This document shows, one piece after another, positions 1 through 15,628 of a DNA stretch of 64,000 nucleotides. Location of the stretch: NCBI RefSeq assembly GCF_004758605.1, contig NZ_CP038512.1:2617501-2681500 (forward strand). The letters run 5' to 3'. The notes below the pieces were generated by a model that made no database searches, had not been told where the DNA came from, and saw nothing but the letters and a program-made list of their open reading frames with translations. Made by a program: the position numbers and the translations under genes. Positions within the stretch are counted from its first letter, which is position 1. Every line of letters begins with the position of its first letter. The DNA comes from Deinococcus metallilatus. GTDB taxonomy: Bacteria; Deinococcota; Deinococci; Deinococcales; Deinococcaceae.

Positions 1-648
<648 letters not shown>

Positions 649-693
649 GAATTGGAGGAAGCGGTCAGGGGTGATCTGCCTTCTGCCCTCTGT

Positions 694-699
694 TACACT
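694..699 (+). promoter_or_regulatory. -10 box (TACACT) upstream of the DoxX gene
   Basis: TACACT lies 23 nt before the ATG at 723. A strong Shine-Dalgarno (AAGGAGG) stands between them, so this gene has an ordinary leadered mRNA, unlike many genes in this window. No convincing -35 hexamer is visible. Confidence 0.5.
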
Positions 700-722
700 T
701 CCCCCACCCCAAGGAGGCAGGC

Positions 723-1082
723 ATGAGCGTGACGGGCTTTATTGGACGGGCACTCCTCGCGAGCATCTTCATCAAAAGCGGCATGGACCACCTTCAGAAC
801 CCCGACCCCATCGTGCGGGCGGCACGGGGGGCGGAGATTCCCGAACCGGAACTGGCGGTGAAGGTCAACAGCGCCGTGATGCTGGGCGCCGGGGCGATGC
901 TGGCCCTGGGCGTCGCGCCGCGTCTGGCCAGTACAGCCCTCGCGGTCAGCCTGGTGCCCACGACGGCCATCGGCCACCCCTTCTGGGACAAACAGGGGCC
1001 GGAGCGGCGGCAGCAGCAGACGCAATTCATGAAGAATCTGGCGCTGTTCGGGGCGCTGCTGGCGATTGGCAGCCGGAAGTAG
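723..1082 (+). CDS. DoxX family membrane protein
   Basis: A 119-residue protein with four predicted membrane segments. The N-terminal GRALLASIFIKSGMDH pattern is typical of the DoxX family. DoxX proteins are small integral membrane proteins; some work in redox or oxidative-stress complexes, but the role of this one is unknown. The ATG at 723 follows an AAGGAGG ribosome-binding site at a good distance. It stands alone between rph and a small acidic ORF and is followed by an intrinsic terminator. Confidence 0.85.
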   Translation: MSVTGFIGRALLASIFIKSGMDHLQNPDPIVRAARGAEIPEPELAVKVNSAVMLGAGAMLALGVAPRLASTALAVSLVPTTAIGHPFWDKQGPERRQQQTQFMKNLALFGALLAIGSRK

Positions 1083-1118
1083 GGAGGAAGCCGTCAGCTC
1101 TCAGCCGTCAGCGGTCAG
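1083..1118. repeat. Dispersed intergenic repeat, GTCAGC-rich copy
   Basis: The stretch contains AGCCGTCAGCTCTCAGC followed by two further GTCAGC units. A related sequence occurs in reverse orientation at 32861-32885. Both are intergenic, directly beyond stop codons. This resembles the short noncoding repeats scattered in Deinococcus genomes. Confidence 0.5.
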
Positions 1119-1119
1119 C

Positions 1120-1141
1120 AGGCCCCGGCTGGGGGCTTTTT
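1120..1141 (+). terminator. Rho-independent terminator after the DoxX gene
   Basis: A short GC hairpin (GCCCC-GGCT-GGGGGC) is followed directly by TTTTT, about 40 nt after the DoxX stop codon. Confidence 0.7.
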
Positions 1142-1208
1142 GCTGGAGGTTAAAGGCAGGTAGGGACGCCCGGGCCGTTCGCCTCACCTGGGGCCGGGAA
1201 GATGGGGC

Positions 1209-1415
1209 ATGGCTGACACGAAACGTGAGGATTACCTGGACGAAAGCGACCTCGACCAGAACACGGTGATCGAGGAAGGCATGCAGGGTGCCACCGGGGA
1301 CATGGACGCGGACGGGCTGGAGAAGAACTTCGACCGGCAGGAGAAGCTAAGCGAACTGCGGGAGAACCTTCAGGACGTGACGGCACCGCAAGAGGACCAG
1401 CGGGGCAACGCCTGA
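1209..1415 (+). CDS. Small hydrophilic acidic protein, unknown function
   Basis: A 68-residue protein, very rich in Asp, Glu, Gln and Asn, with no hydrophobic core, membrane segment or cysteine; it is probably disordered (starts MADTKREDYLDESDLDQNT). No family is recognised. The ATG at 1209 has only a weak purine-rich stretch upstream. A second protein of the same style is encoded at 49849-50082. Short hydrophilic proteins of this type are often stress-related, but that is inference. The reading frame is plausible rather than proven. Confidence 0.6.
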   Translation: MADTKREDYLDESDLDQNTVIEEGMQGATGDMDADGLEKNFDRQEKLSELRENLQDVTAPQEDQRGNA

Positions 1416-1462
1416 CGCGCGAGGTCCTGGCCTTCAGAACCCCGTCCCGCGCGTTCCTCCCC

Positions 1463-2380
<918 letters not shown>

Positions 2381-2451
2381 AACCTGTACAAGGTAGGGTC
2401 TATGCGACTGTCTTCGCGCGAGCTTGCCCACAGGTGCGGGTAGATTGGGCC

Positions 2452-3204
2452 GTGCCTTCGGACCTCAGCATTGCCATCCTCACGGACGCACACGGGAATG
2501 CGTTTGCCCTTGAAGCGGTCATACAGGACATCCGGCATCATTCGCCGGACGTCATCGTGAACCTCGGGGATCAGGTGTGGGGACAGGCGGACCCGGTTGG
2601 GGCGCTCATGCTCCAGCGGGCACTGGGCGCGGTCGAGGTTCGCGGCAACAACGACGAGCGGCTCGTCACGCCTGCCGCAGAACTCCACCCGCAACTCGCG
2701 CGCTTGCAGGCATGGCTGGCGGAACAGCTCCCACGCGCGGAACTTGAGCGGATCGCGACGTTACCGACCACAGCGAGTCTTGTGCATGGTGCGGTTCTCG
2801 CTGCCCACGGTACACCCGCGACACCCTGGGACAGTCTCTTGCTCAGTTGGGACGGCTCAGGGTATGTACGTCGCCCAGAACATGAGATCCGCGAGCGGCT
2901 CAATGTTGCGGCAGCGACGGAGGTCGTCCTCGTCGGGCACATGCACCGTGAGGACGTTCGTAGCGTTGACGGCTGCCTGCTGGTGAGCGTGGGGCCAGTG
3001 TCGTCGCAGGGAGACGGGGACCCGCGGGCACGCTGGGCACTCCTGACCCGACGTGGGGGGCGCTGGCAGATGGAGGCGCGCCGCGTTGAATACGACTGGG
3101 ACGCGGCGGCTTCGTGGGAACGCGAACACGGCCCGCTTGAGGACGCGGTGAACCACGCCTGCCCACCGAACCTGGAAATGCGTGACTTCAACGGACGCGC
3201 GTGA
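2452..3204 (+). CDS. Metallophosphoesterase, YfcE/phosphodiesterase-like
   Basis: A 250-residue calcineurin-like phosphoesterase with all metal-site motifs in order: DAH near the N-terminus (AILTDAHGN), GD (VNLGDQVWG), GNND (VRGNNDE) and GHMH (VLVGHMHRED). Such enzymes hydrolyse phosphodiesters or nucleotides; the substrate cannot be told. The GTG at 2452 is preferred: TAGATT sits 5 nt before it, a leaderless arrangement, while the alternative GTG at 2434 lies upstream of that box. Codon and base composition look slightly less GC-rich than the flanking genes, so recent transfer is possible but unproven. Confidence 0.85.
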   Translation: MPSDLSIAILTDAHGNAFALEAVIQDIRHHSPDVIVNLGDQVWGQADPVGALMLQRALGAVEVRGNNDERLVTPAAELHPQLARLQAWLAEQLPRAELERIATLPTTASLVHGAVLAAHGTPATPWDSLLLSWDGSGYVRRPEHEIRERLNVAAATEVVLVGHMHREDVRSVDGCLLVSVGPVSSQGDGDPRARWALLTRRGGRWQMEARRVEYDWDAAASWEREHGPLEDAVNHACPPNLEMRDFNGRA

Positions 3205-3305
3205 CCTTGTGGCTGACAACCTTACGCACAGCATAGCGCATCTCGTAAAAAAGGCCGAACGGGAAGGTCACGGAACCGGGGCAGCTCGTAGACGATGTTT
3301 GAAGC

Positions 3306-5041
<1,736 letters not shown>

Positions 5042-5101
5042 CAGGGGGGAAGTTTAACGCAGCGGGCAGAACGCAGGGGGCAAAGGAAACGGCGCTCTGC
5101 C

Positions 5102-6093
<992 letters not shown>

Positions 6094-6097
<4 letters not shown>

Positions 6098-6387
6098 AGG
6101 TTGATCTCCTCACCGTCTTCGGCGGGCTGGTTCAGCGCGTCGAGGCGGCGCTGGGCACGCTCCCGCCGGGCGCGGGTTTCTTCGGGCAGCACCCGCACCG
6201 TCACGCCGTCGGGGCCGTCCTGCACCGCCAGCACGTCCCCTTCCCGCACGCCTTCGGGCAGGGCGTGGAGCGGCAGGTCGAAGGTGCGCCCGTCTTCCCG
6301 TTCCACCCGCGCGACCCGGCCATGCGGCCCGTCCTCGATGCCGTCCACCGTCCAGCGTTCCCGCGGTCCTTGCTCGCCGTCCTTCAC
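6094..6387 (-). CDS. DUF3006-like small protein
   Basis: About 97 residues. The sequence ERWTVDGIEDGPHGRVARVEREDGRTFDLP followed by LPEGVREGDVLAV is the pattern of DUF3006 proteins, small beta-barrel-like proteins often encoded beside MBL hydrolases. A GTG start at 6387 is chosen because TACGCT lies exactly 6 nt before it; a longer frame to 6441 has no such signal. It is the first gene of a two-gene unit with the ComEC-like hydrolase, with a 4-nt overlap. Confidence 0.7.
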
Positions 6388-6455
6388 GCCTCTAGCGTAG
6401 CGCGCCGCCGCGATTCTGTTGCCATGCCACACTGCTGTCATGCCACACTGCGGGG

Positions 6456-7022
6456 ATGCACCACGACCTCACCCTGCGAGACGGCGATCTCCGGCTGCGA
6501 CCCCTGACCGAAGCGGACATTCCGGCGCTGTGCGCGCTGGCGCAGGACTGCGCGGAGGAGTTGCGGCTGATGGGGTCGCCCCCCAGTTCACCCGCCTACT
6601 ATCAGGCCGCGCTGGACGCCAACGACCAGATGCCCTTCGTGATTGAGGTCGGCGGCGAACTGGCCGGAAGCACCCGCTACGGCGACATCCGCGCCGCGCA
6701 TAGTGGGCTGGAGATCGGGTGGACCTGGCTGCATCCGCGCTGGCACGGCTCGGGCGCGAACCGGCGGATGAAGCGGCTGCTGCTGGCCCACGCCTTTGAG
6801 GAGATGGGCATGGAGCGGGTGCAGCTCAAGACCGACCTCCTGAATACGCGCAGCCAGCGGGCCATCGAGAAACTCGGCGCGGTGCGCGAGGGCGTGCTGC
6901 GGCGGCATATCCGGCGGCCGGACGGCACCATGCGTGACACCGTGATGTACTCGGTGACGCGGGAGGACTGGCCCGGGGTGCGGGCGCGGCTGGACACGCC
7001 GCCTCTCAGCGAAATGGCCTAG
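6456..7022 (+). CDS. GNAT N-acetyltransferase, RimJ/RimL type
   Basis: 188 residues; the acetyl-CoA fold is seen as LEIGWTWLHPRWHGSGANRRMKRLLLAHAFEEMG, then VQLKTDLLNTRSQRAIEKLGAVREGVLRRH. This resembles the RimJ/RimL group that acetylates protein N-termini or small amines; the substrate is unknown. Directly upstream the 12-mer CATGCCACACTG occurs twice in tandem (6422-6453), and CACACT stands 6 nt before the ATG, a likely variant -10 of a leaderless mRNA. Confidence 0.85.
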   Translation: MHHDLTLRDGDLRLRPLTEADIPALCALAQDCAEELRLMGSPPSSPAYYQAALDANDQMPFVIEVGGELAGSTRYGDIRAAHSGLEIGWTWLHPRWHGSGANRRMKRLLLAHAFEEMGMERVQLKTDLLNTRSQRAIEKLGAVREGVLRRHIRRPDGTMRDTVMYSVTREDWPGVRARLDTPPLSEMA

Positions 7023-7154
7023 CCGGGCAAGTGACGTGGCAGGCGGGGCGGGGGCAGGGCAGAATGCGGGGCGAACTGAGTTTTCCCTTCCCCCTGGCCC
7101 TCTCACACCCGGCCCGCCCGCGCTCCCATCAGGGTGCGGCCCTCAGGAGAACCG

Positions 7155-8549
7155 ATGCTGAGTCAGACCCTGGCCGCCGAAGTCCTGTCCCTCGCCCGCA
7201 GGGGCGGGGCCGACTTCGCGGAACTGTTCGCCGAAGACACCCTGACGACCACCCTGCGGCTGCACCAGGGGGAGGTGAAGGACGCCGGGGGCGGCAACCT
7301 GTTCGGCGCGGGGCTGAGGCTGCTGTACGGCACCCGGGTGGTCTACGCCTACACCAACGACGTGACGCCGACGGGCCTGCGCGACCTGGCCGATCAGGTG
7401 GCACGCGCCCGGGGCGGGGCAGGCGAGACGACCCGTGAGGGAACAGGCGGGCTGGACTTCCGCCGGGTGGACGCCGCGCCCCTGTACGTGGCCCGCGAGC
7501 ACCCCCTCCACGCGGCCAAACGCGACAAGCTCGCCCTGATGCGGCGGGCACACGGCGCGGCGGCAGGCGTCGGGGACGTCAAGACGGTGGACGTGAACTA
7601 CCTCGACCGCGTGCAGCGCGTATTGATCGCCAACTCCGAGGGCGTGTGGGCCGAAGACGAGCGGGTGTGGACGCGGCTGACGGTGAGCGCCATCGCGCAG
7701 GACGGCACGCTGCGTGAGACGGGGTCTTACGGGCCGGGCGCGGGGCAGGGCCTGGAGTTCTTCGAGACGGCAACGCCCGAGCAGATCGGCGCGGAGGCGG
7801 CCCGGATCGCCAACGCGATGCTGCGCGCCGGATACGCGCCCGCCGGAAAACTCCCGGTCGTGATCGGCAACGAGTTCGGCGGGGTGATCTTCCACGAGGC
7901 CTGCGGGCACATTCTGGAGACGACCGCCGTCGAGAAGAACGCCAGCGTCTTCGCGGACAAACTGGGCGAGAAGATCGCGCACGAGTCGGTCACCGCCATC
8001 GACGACGGCACCATCCCCGGTGCCTGGGGCATGGTCACGGTGGACGACGAGGGGATGCCCGGCGAGCGCACCGTGCTGATCGAGAAGGGCGTGCTGAAGT
8101 CCTTCATGGTGGACCGGGTGGGCAGCCTCAAGACCGGCTACGCGCGCACCGGCAGCGGCAGGCGGCAGAACTATACCTTCGCGCCCGCCAGCCGGATGCG
8201 CTCGACCTTCATCGACAACGGCCAGGAGACGCCCGAGAGCCTGATCTCCGGCGTGAAGCGCGGTATCTACGCCCGCAAGATGGGCGGCGGCAGCGTGACG
8301 CCCGGTACCGGCGACTACAACTTCGCCGTGCAGGAGGCGTACATGATCCGCGACGGGCAGGTGGCCGAGCCGCTCAAGGGAGCCTCGCTGGTCGGGAACG
8401 GCGCGCAGGACCTCCGCAACATCGTGGGCGTGGCGGGCGACCTCGCGCTGGGGCAGGGCATGTGCGGCAGCGTGTCCGGCAGCCTCCCGACCGACGTGGG
8501 CCAGCCGCACATCCTGATCTCGGAAATCACCGTGGGAGGCCGCGCATGA
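7155..8549 (+). CDS. tldD: Metalloprotease TldD
   Basis: 464 residues. TldD pairs with TldE/PmbA to form a zinc protease that degrades unfolded or modified peptides in the cytoplasm. The zinc motif HEACGH is at residues ~247-252, and the C-terminal half shows the conserved GGGSVTPGTGDYNFAV segment. The ATG at 7155 is chosen because AGGAGA precedes it; the frame is open upstream without support. The stop codon overlaps the ATG of the following tldE-like gene (ATGA). Confidence 0.93.
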   Translation: MLSQTLAAEVLSLARRGGADFAELFAEDTLTTTLRLHQGEVKDAGGGNLFGAGLRLLYGTRVVYAYTNDVTPTGLRDLADQVARARGGAGETTREGTGGLDFRRVDAAPLYVAREHPLHAAKRDKLALMRRAHGAAAGVGDVKTVDVNYLDRVQRVLIANSEGVWAEDERVWTRLTVSAIAQDGTLRETGSYGPGAGQGLEFFETATPEQIGAEAARIANAMLRAGYAPAGKLPVVIGNEFGGVIFHEACGHILETTAVEKNASVFADKLGEKIAHESVTAIDDGTIPGAWGMVTVDDEGMPGERTVLIEKGVLKSFMVDRVGSLKTGYARTGSGRRQNYTFAPASRMRSTFIDNGQETPESLISGVKRGIYARKMGGGSVTPGTGDYNFAVQEAYMIRDGQVAEPLKGASLVGNGAQDLRNIVGVAGDLALGQGMCGSVSGSLPTDVGQPHILISEITVGGRA

Positions 8550-9898
8550 CCCAGACCGAGCAGCTCAGCATCGCGGACGCCCGCGCCTACCTGCTGGACC
8601 GCGCCCGCGAGCGCGGCGTGACGCTGGAGGTGTACGGGGAACGCGGGACCAGCACCAGCGTGGAGGCGTTCGGCGGCGAGGTCAGCGAGTTCAAGCTCGA
8701 AGCCCGGCAGGGCGTGGCGCTGCGGGTGCTGGTGAAGGGCGCCTGGGGCCACAGCTTCACCGAGAACCTCTCCCGGCCCGCGCTGGACCGTGCCCTGGAC
8801 AGCGCCATCGAGAACGCCGAACTGGTCGCGCCCGAACCCGGCGCGGGCCTGGTCGCCTGGCCGGAGCCGCCTGCCCTCGACCTCTACGGCGAGGGCCTCA
8901 GCGGCGTGAGCGTCGAGCAGAAGGTGCAGGTGGCGCTCGATCTCGACCGCGCGGCGCGGGAGGCCGACCCGCGCGTGGTGAGCGTGCCCTACGGCGGCTA
9001 TCAGGACAGTGACAGCCAGCGTCTCGTCGGCAACACGGCGGGCCTCAGCCGCGAGGCGCGTCAGCTCTATGCCCTGCACTACACGGCGCCGCTGGTCAGC
9101 GAGGGCGGCCAGAACAAGATGAAGCCCGACTGGCAGTTCACCCGCGAGTTCACCGAACTCGACCCCACCCGCACGGCCCTCTCGGCGGTGGAGAAGGCGC
9201 TGGCCCTGCTGGGTGCCCGGCCCGCCCCCAGCGGCACCTTCCCGGCAGTCATCAGCGGCGAGTGCCTGGCCGAACTGCTGGCGCTCTTCGCAGGCATGTT
9301 CAGCGGCAAGATGGTCGAGGAGGGCAAGAGTCCGCTGGCGGGTCGCCTGGGCGAGCCGGTGGCGAGTCCCCTGGTCACCCTGCGCGACGACCCCACGCCG
9401 GTGCGCGGCCTGAACTCCCGCGCTTTCGACGCGGAGGGCTGCCCCAGCGTGCCCCTCACGCTGATCGAGGGCGGCAGACTCAGCGCCTTCATGCACAACG
9501 CGCAGACCGCCGCCCGCGCGGGAACCGTCAGCACCGGACACGCCGCGCGCCAGGGCCTTCAGGGCACGGTGGGCGTGGCCCCCAGCAACCTGATCCTGCA
9601 AGCCGGGGACACGGACGCGGCAGCCCTCGCCTCCGGCCTCACGGGGGTGCGGCTGACCGGCGTGTCGGGCGGCCATGCGGGCGCGAATCCCATCACCGGG
9701 GACTTCTCGCTGCAAGCCGAGGGCTTCTGGTTGGAAGACGGCGTGACGGCGTATCCGCTGGAGGTCTTCACGGTCGCCGGGAACATCCTCGACCTGCTGG
9801 CGGGGATCGAGGCCGTGGGGAACGAGCTGCACGACACCCCCGACGCGGTCAGCGCCCCGGACGTGCGGGTGGGGGCCCTCGCCATCGGCGGGGCGTGA
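8546..9898 (+). CDS. TldE/PmbA family protein, partner of TldD
   Basis: 450 residues. It has the overall TldD/PmbA fold (LEVYGERGTSTSVEAFGGEV near the N-terminus; GVRLTGVSGGHAGANPITGDFSLQAEGF near the C-terminus) but no HExxxH zinc motif, as expected of the non-catalytic TldE subunit. The ATG overlaps the tldD stop by 4 nt and follows GGGAGG, so the two subunits are translated together. Confidence 0.9.
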   Translation: MTQTEQLSIADARAYLLDRARERGVTLEVYGERGTSTSVEAFGGEVSEFKLEARQGVALRVLVKGAWGHSFTENLSRPALDRALDSAIENAELVAPEPGAGLVAWPEPPALDLYGEGLSGVSVEQKVQVALDLDRAAREADPRVVSVPYGGYQDSDSQRLVGNTAGLSREARQLYALHYTAPLVSEGGQNKMKPDWQFTREFTELDPTRTALSAVEKALALLGARPAPSGTFPAVISGECLAELLALFAGMFSGKMVEEGKSPLAGRLGEPVASPLVTLRDDPTPVRGLNSRAFDAEGCPSVPLTLIEGGRLSAFMHNAQTAARAGTVSTGHAARQGLQGTVGVAPSNLILQAGDTDAAALASGLTGVRLTGVSGGHAGANPITGDFSLQAEGFWLEDGVTAYPLEVFTVAGNILDLLAGIEAVGNELHDTPDAVSAPDVRVGALAIGGA

Positions 9899-9950
9899 GG
9901 GGGCGACAGGTCCGGGCAGCCTGGCCCGGGCTGGCCTATAGACTCACGGC

Positions 9951-11114
<1,164 letters not shown>

Positions 11115-11242
11115 ACCACAACCTCTGGCCGAACGTCCGCAGCCGGGTGGCGCGTTCCTGAAGTGGGACGCGCCGCTCTCTTTTGAGAGCCGGAGGGTTC
11201 CCGGGACACTCTCCTGTACCGCGCGGGCGTATCCTGCTCCCC

Positions 11243-12373
<1,131 letters not shown>

Positions 12374-12374
12374 T

Positions 12375-12713
12375 GTGCAGGCGGACCTGGACGCTGTCTT
12401 GGCGCTGGACGACGCCTGGAACGCTGCCTACCACCACCGGGACCCGGAGTTGATGGCGGGGCTGCTCGCGGAGGACTGGATGGGTTTCTTTCCAGACGGC
12501 CAAGTGGCCTTCAAGGCCGACCTGCTGGAAGGCATGCGCCACAACCCCCCGCTGGCCCTGATGTTCGAGCGCCACGCCGCCCACGTCTACGGCAAGACGG
12601 CGGTGACGCGCGGCACGCTGTACGGGAACGGCGTGCGGGTACAGAGCTTCCTGCGGGTGTATGCCAAGCGGGGGGGCAAGTGGCGGGCGGTATGCGTGCA
12701 GGTGGTGCCGTGA
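12375..12713 (+). CDS. NTF2-like (DUF4440/SnoaL-type) protein
   Basis: 112 residues forming a cone-shaped NTF2 fold: LDAVLALDDAWNAAYHHRDPELMAGLLAEDWMGF at the N-terminus and VQSFLRVYAKRGGKWRAVCVQVVP at the end. Members include small enzymes and ligand-binding proteins. The GTG start follows the mqnE stop by one base, so it is co-translated with mqnE; a link to menaquinone synthesis is suggested only by position. Confidence 0.75.
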   Translation: MQADLDAVLALDDAWNAAYHHRDPELMAGLLAEDWMGFFPDGQVAFKADLLEGMRHNPPLALMFERHAAHVYGKTAVTRGTLYGNGVRVQSFLRVYAKRGGKWRAVCVQVVP

Positions 12714-12730
12714 GGGGGCGTGTAGCGCGT

Positions 12731-12801
12731 GGCTTGTGGCGTATGGACGAGCTTCTGCTCGCGCTTCAGCTTTCGGCTTCTACAAGCCACATGCCACAAG
12801 C
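12731..12801. repeat. Imperfect inverted repeat between the NTF2-like gene and mqnA
   Basis: GCTTGTGGC at 12732-12740 is mirrored by GCCACAAGC at 12793-12801, with GCTT-rich sequence between the arms. It looks like a dispersed noncoding repeat unit, not a terminator (no T run). It lies just before the mqnA ribosome-binding site. Confidence 0.5.
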
Positions 12802-12813
12802 TAGGAGTGCTCC

Positions 12814-13694
<881 letters not shown>

Positions 13695-13698
<4 letters not shown>

Positions 13699-14180
13699 AC
13701 CCCGAAACGAGAGCGGTGCTGGAGACGGCGGTGGAGGCGAACAGCCGCGTGAACGACGTCCTGTGCGCCCACCTGACCCCGGAGATGATGCGGGCGCAGA
13801 TGCCCGGCGGCGGGATGACGGTGGCGCAACATCTGGCCCACATGGCGGGCGTGACGCAGGAGTGGCTCTCCCAACTGGACGAGGAGGCCGCCTCTCCCCT
13901 GCCCGTCCTGTACAGCGGCACGCTGTGGGGGAACTTCACCGCGCAGGAAGACCCGGCGCGGGCCGCCGAGGTGCTGCGCGAGGTCTGGACGACCGCCCTG
14001 GACACGGCCACGCACGCGGACGGCACCGGCAATCTCTCTCACCCCAGCGCCGCCCAGTTCCTGCTGCACATGCTCACGCACGACGCGCACCACCGGGGCC
14101 AGATGCTGCTCGCGCTCAAGGGGAGCAGCTTTCCCCTCCCCGACGAGGACGCGCTGTGGGGGCCGCTGCGTGGCGAGTGA
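13695..14180 (+). CDS. DinB/YfiT family protein
   Basis: 161 residues, a four-helix metal-binding DinB fold. The metal histidines are seen as H46/H49 (MTVAQHLAHMAG) and HDAHHRGQ near the C-terminus. DinB-family proteins are numerous in Deinococcus and often damage-inducible; some are thiol-dependent transferases. The ATG overlaps the mqnA TGA, and TACGCT lies 6 nt before it inside mqnA, so it may also be transcribed separately as a leaderless mRNA. Confidence 0.85.
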
Positions 14181-14538
14181 GGCGGGGGCGGGGGAGGCGC
14201 AGGGGACCTTCCGCGAGCGCGTGCTGGCGCTGGTCGCCCGCATCCCGCCGGGCCGGGTGATGACCTACGGGCAACTGGCGCTGCTGGCGGGGCAGCCGGG
14301 TGCGGCGCGGCAGGCGGGGTATGTGCTGAACACGCTGGCGGGTGGAGGAGAATTGCCCTGGCAACGGGTGATCAACGCGCAGGGCCGCGTCAGCACCCAC
14401 AAGCTGGGCTTTGGCGACATGCAGGAACGGCTGCTGGAGGCCGAGGGCGTCACCTTCGACGCCTCGGGCCGCTGCGACCTCGCCCGGCTGCAATGGTGGC
14501 CCGCAGAAGAGGACGCCCCGCCCGAGCGGCTGCTGTGA
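14170..14538 (+). CDS. Alkyltransferase-like protein (ATL), MGMT family
   Basis: 122 residues with the DNA-binding domain of O6-alkylguanine-DNA alkyltransferases (MTYGQLALLAGQPGAARQAG). The acceptor motif PCHRV is replaced by PWQRVIN, with Trp64 in place of the cysteine. This is the defining mark of ATL proteins, which bind O6-alkylguanine and direct it to nucleotide excision repair without removing it. The GTG start overlaps the end of the DinB gene by 11 nt. Confidence 0.88.
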   Translation: MASEAGAGEAQGTFRERVLALVARIPPGRVMTYGQLALLAGQPGAARQAGYVLNTLAGGGELPWQRVINAQGRVSTHKLGFGDMQERLLEAEGVTFDASGRCDLARLQWWPAEEDAPPERLL

Positions 14539-14611
14539 CGCGGCCTCCGCACAAGCCCACCTAAAGGAACCCGGGGACGGGAAACCCCGCGCGGGGGCGT
14601 ATGCTGGCGGT

Positions 14612-15493
<882 letters not shown>

Positions 15494-15499
15494 CGGTTC

Positions 15500-15543
15500 A
15501 AGGAAGCACGCCGCCCGGTCTGACCTGGGCGGCGTGCTTCCTT
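15500..15543. terminator. 17-bp perfect hairpin after the cytochrome c gene
   Basis: The arms at 15500-15516 and 15527-15543 are exact reverse complements around a 10-nt loop. There is no long T run, so it may terminate weakly or protect the 3' end. Confidence 0.75.
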
Positions 15544-15628
15544 AATGCATTTATTGTGGCACAGGTTACGCCCGCAGACGAGGCCCCCGCGCACGGTTGA
15601 CGCCCGCAGCCGTACCTACACTCGGGGG

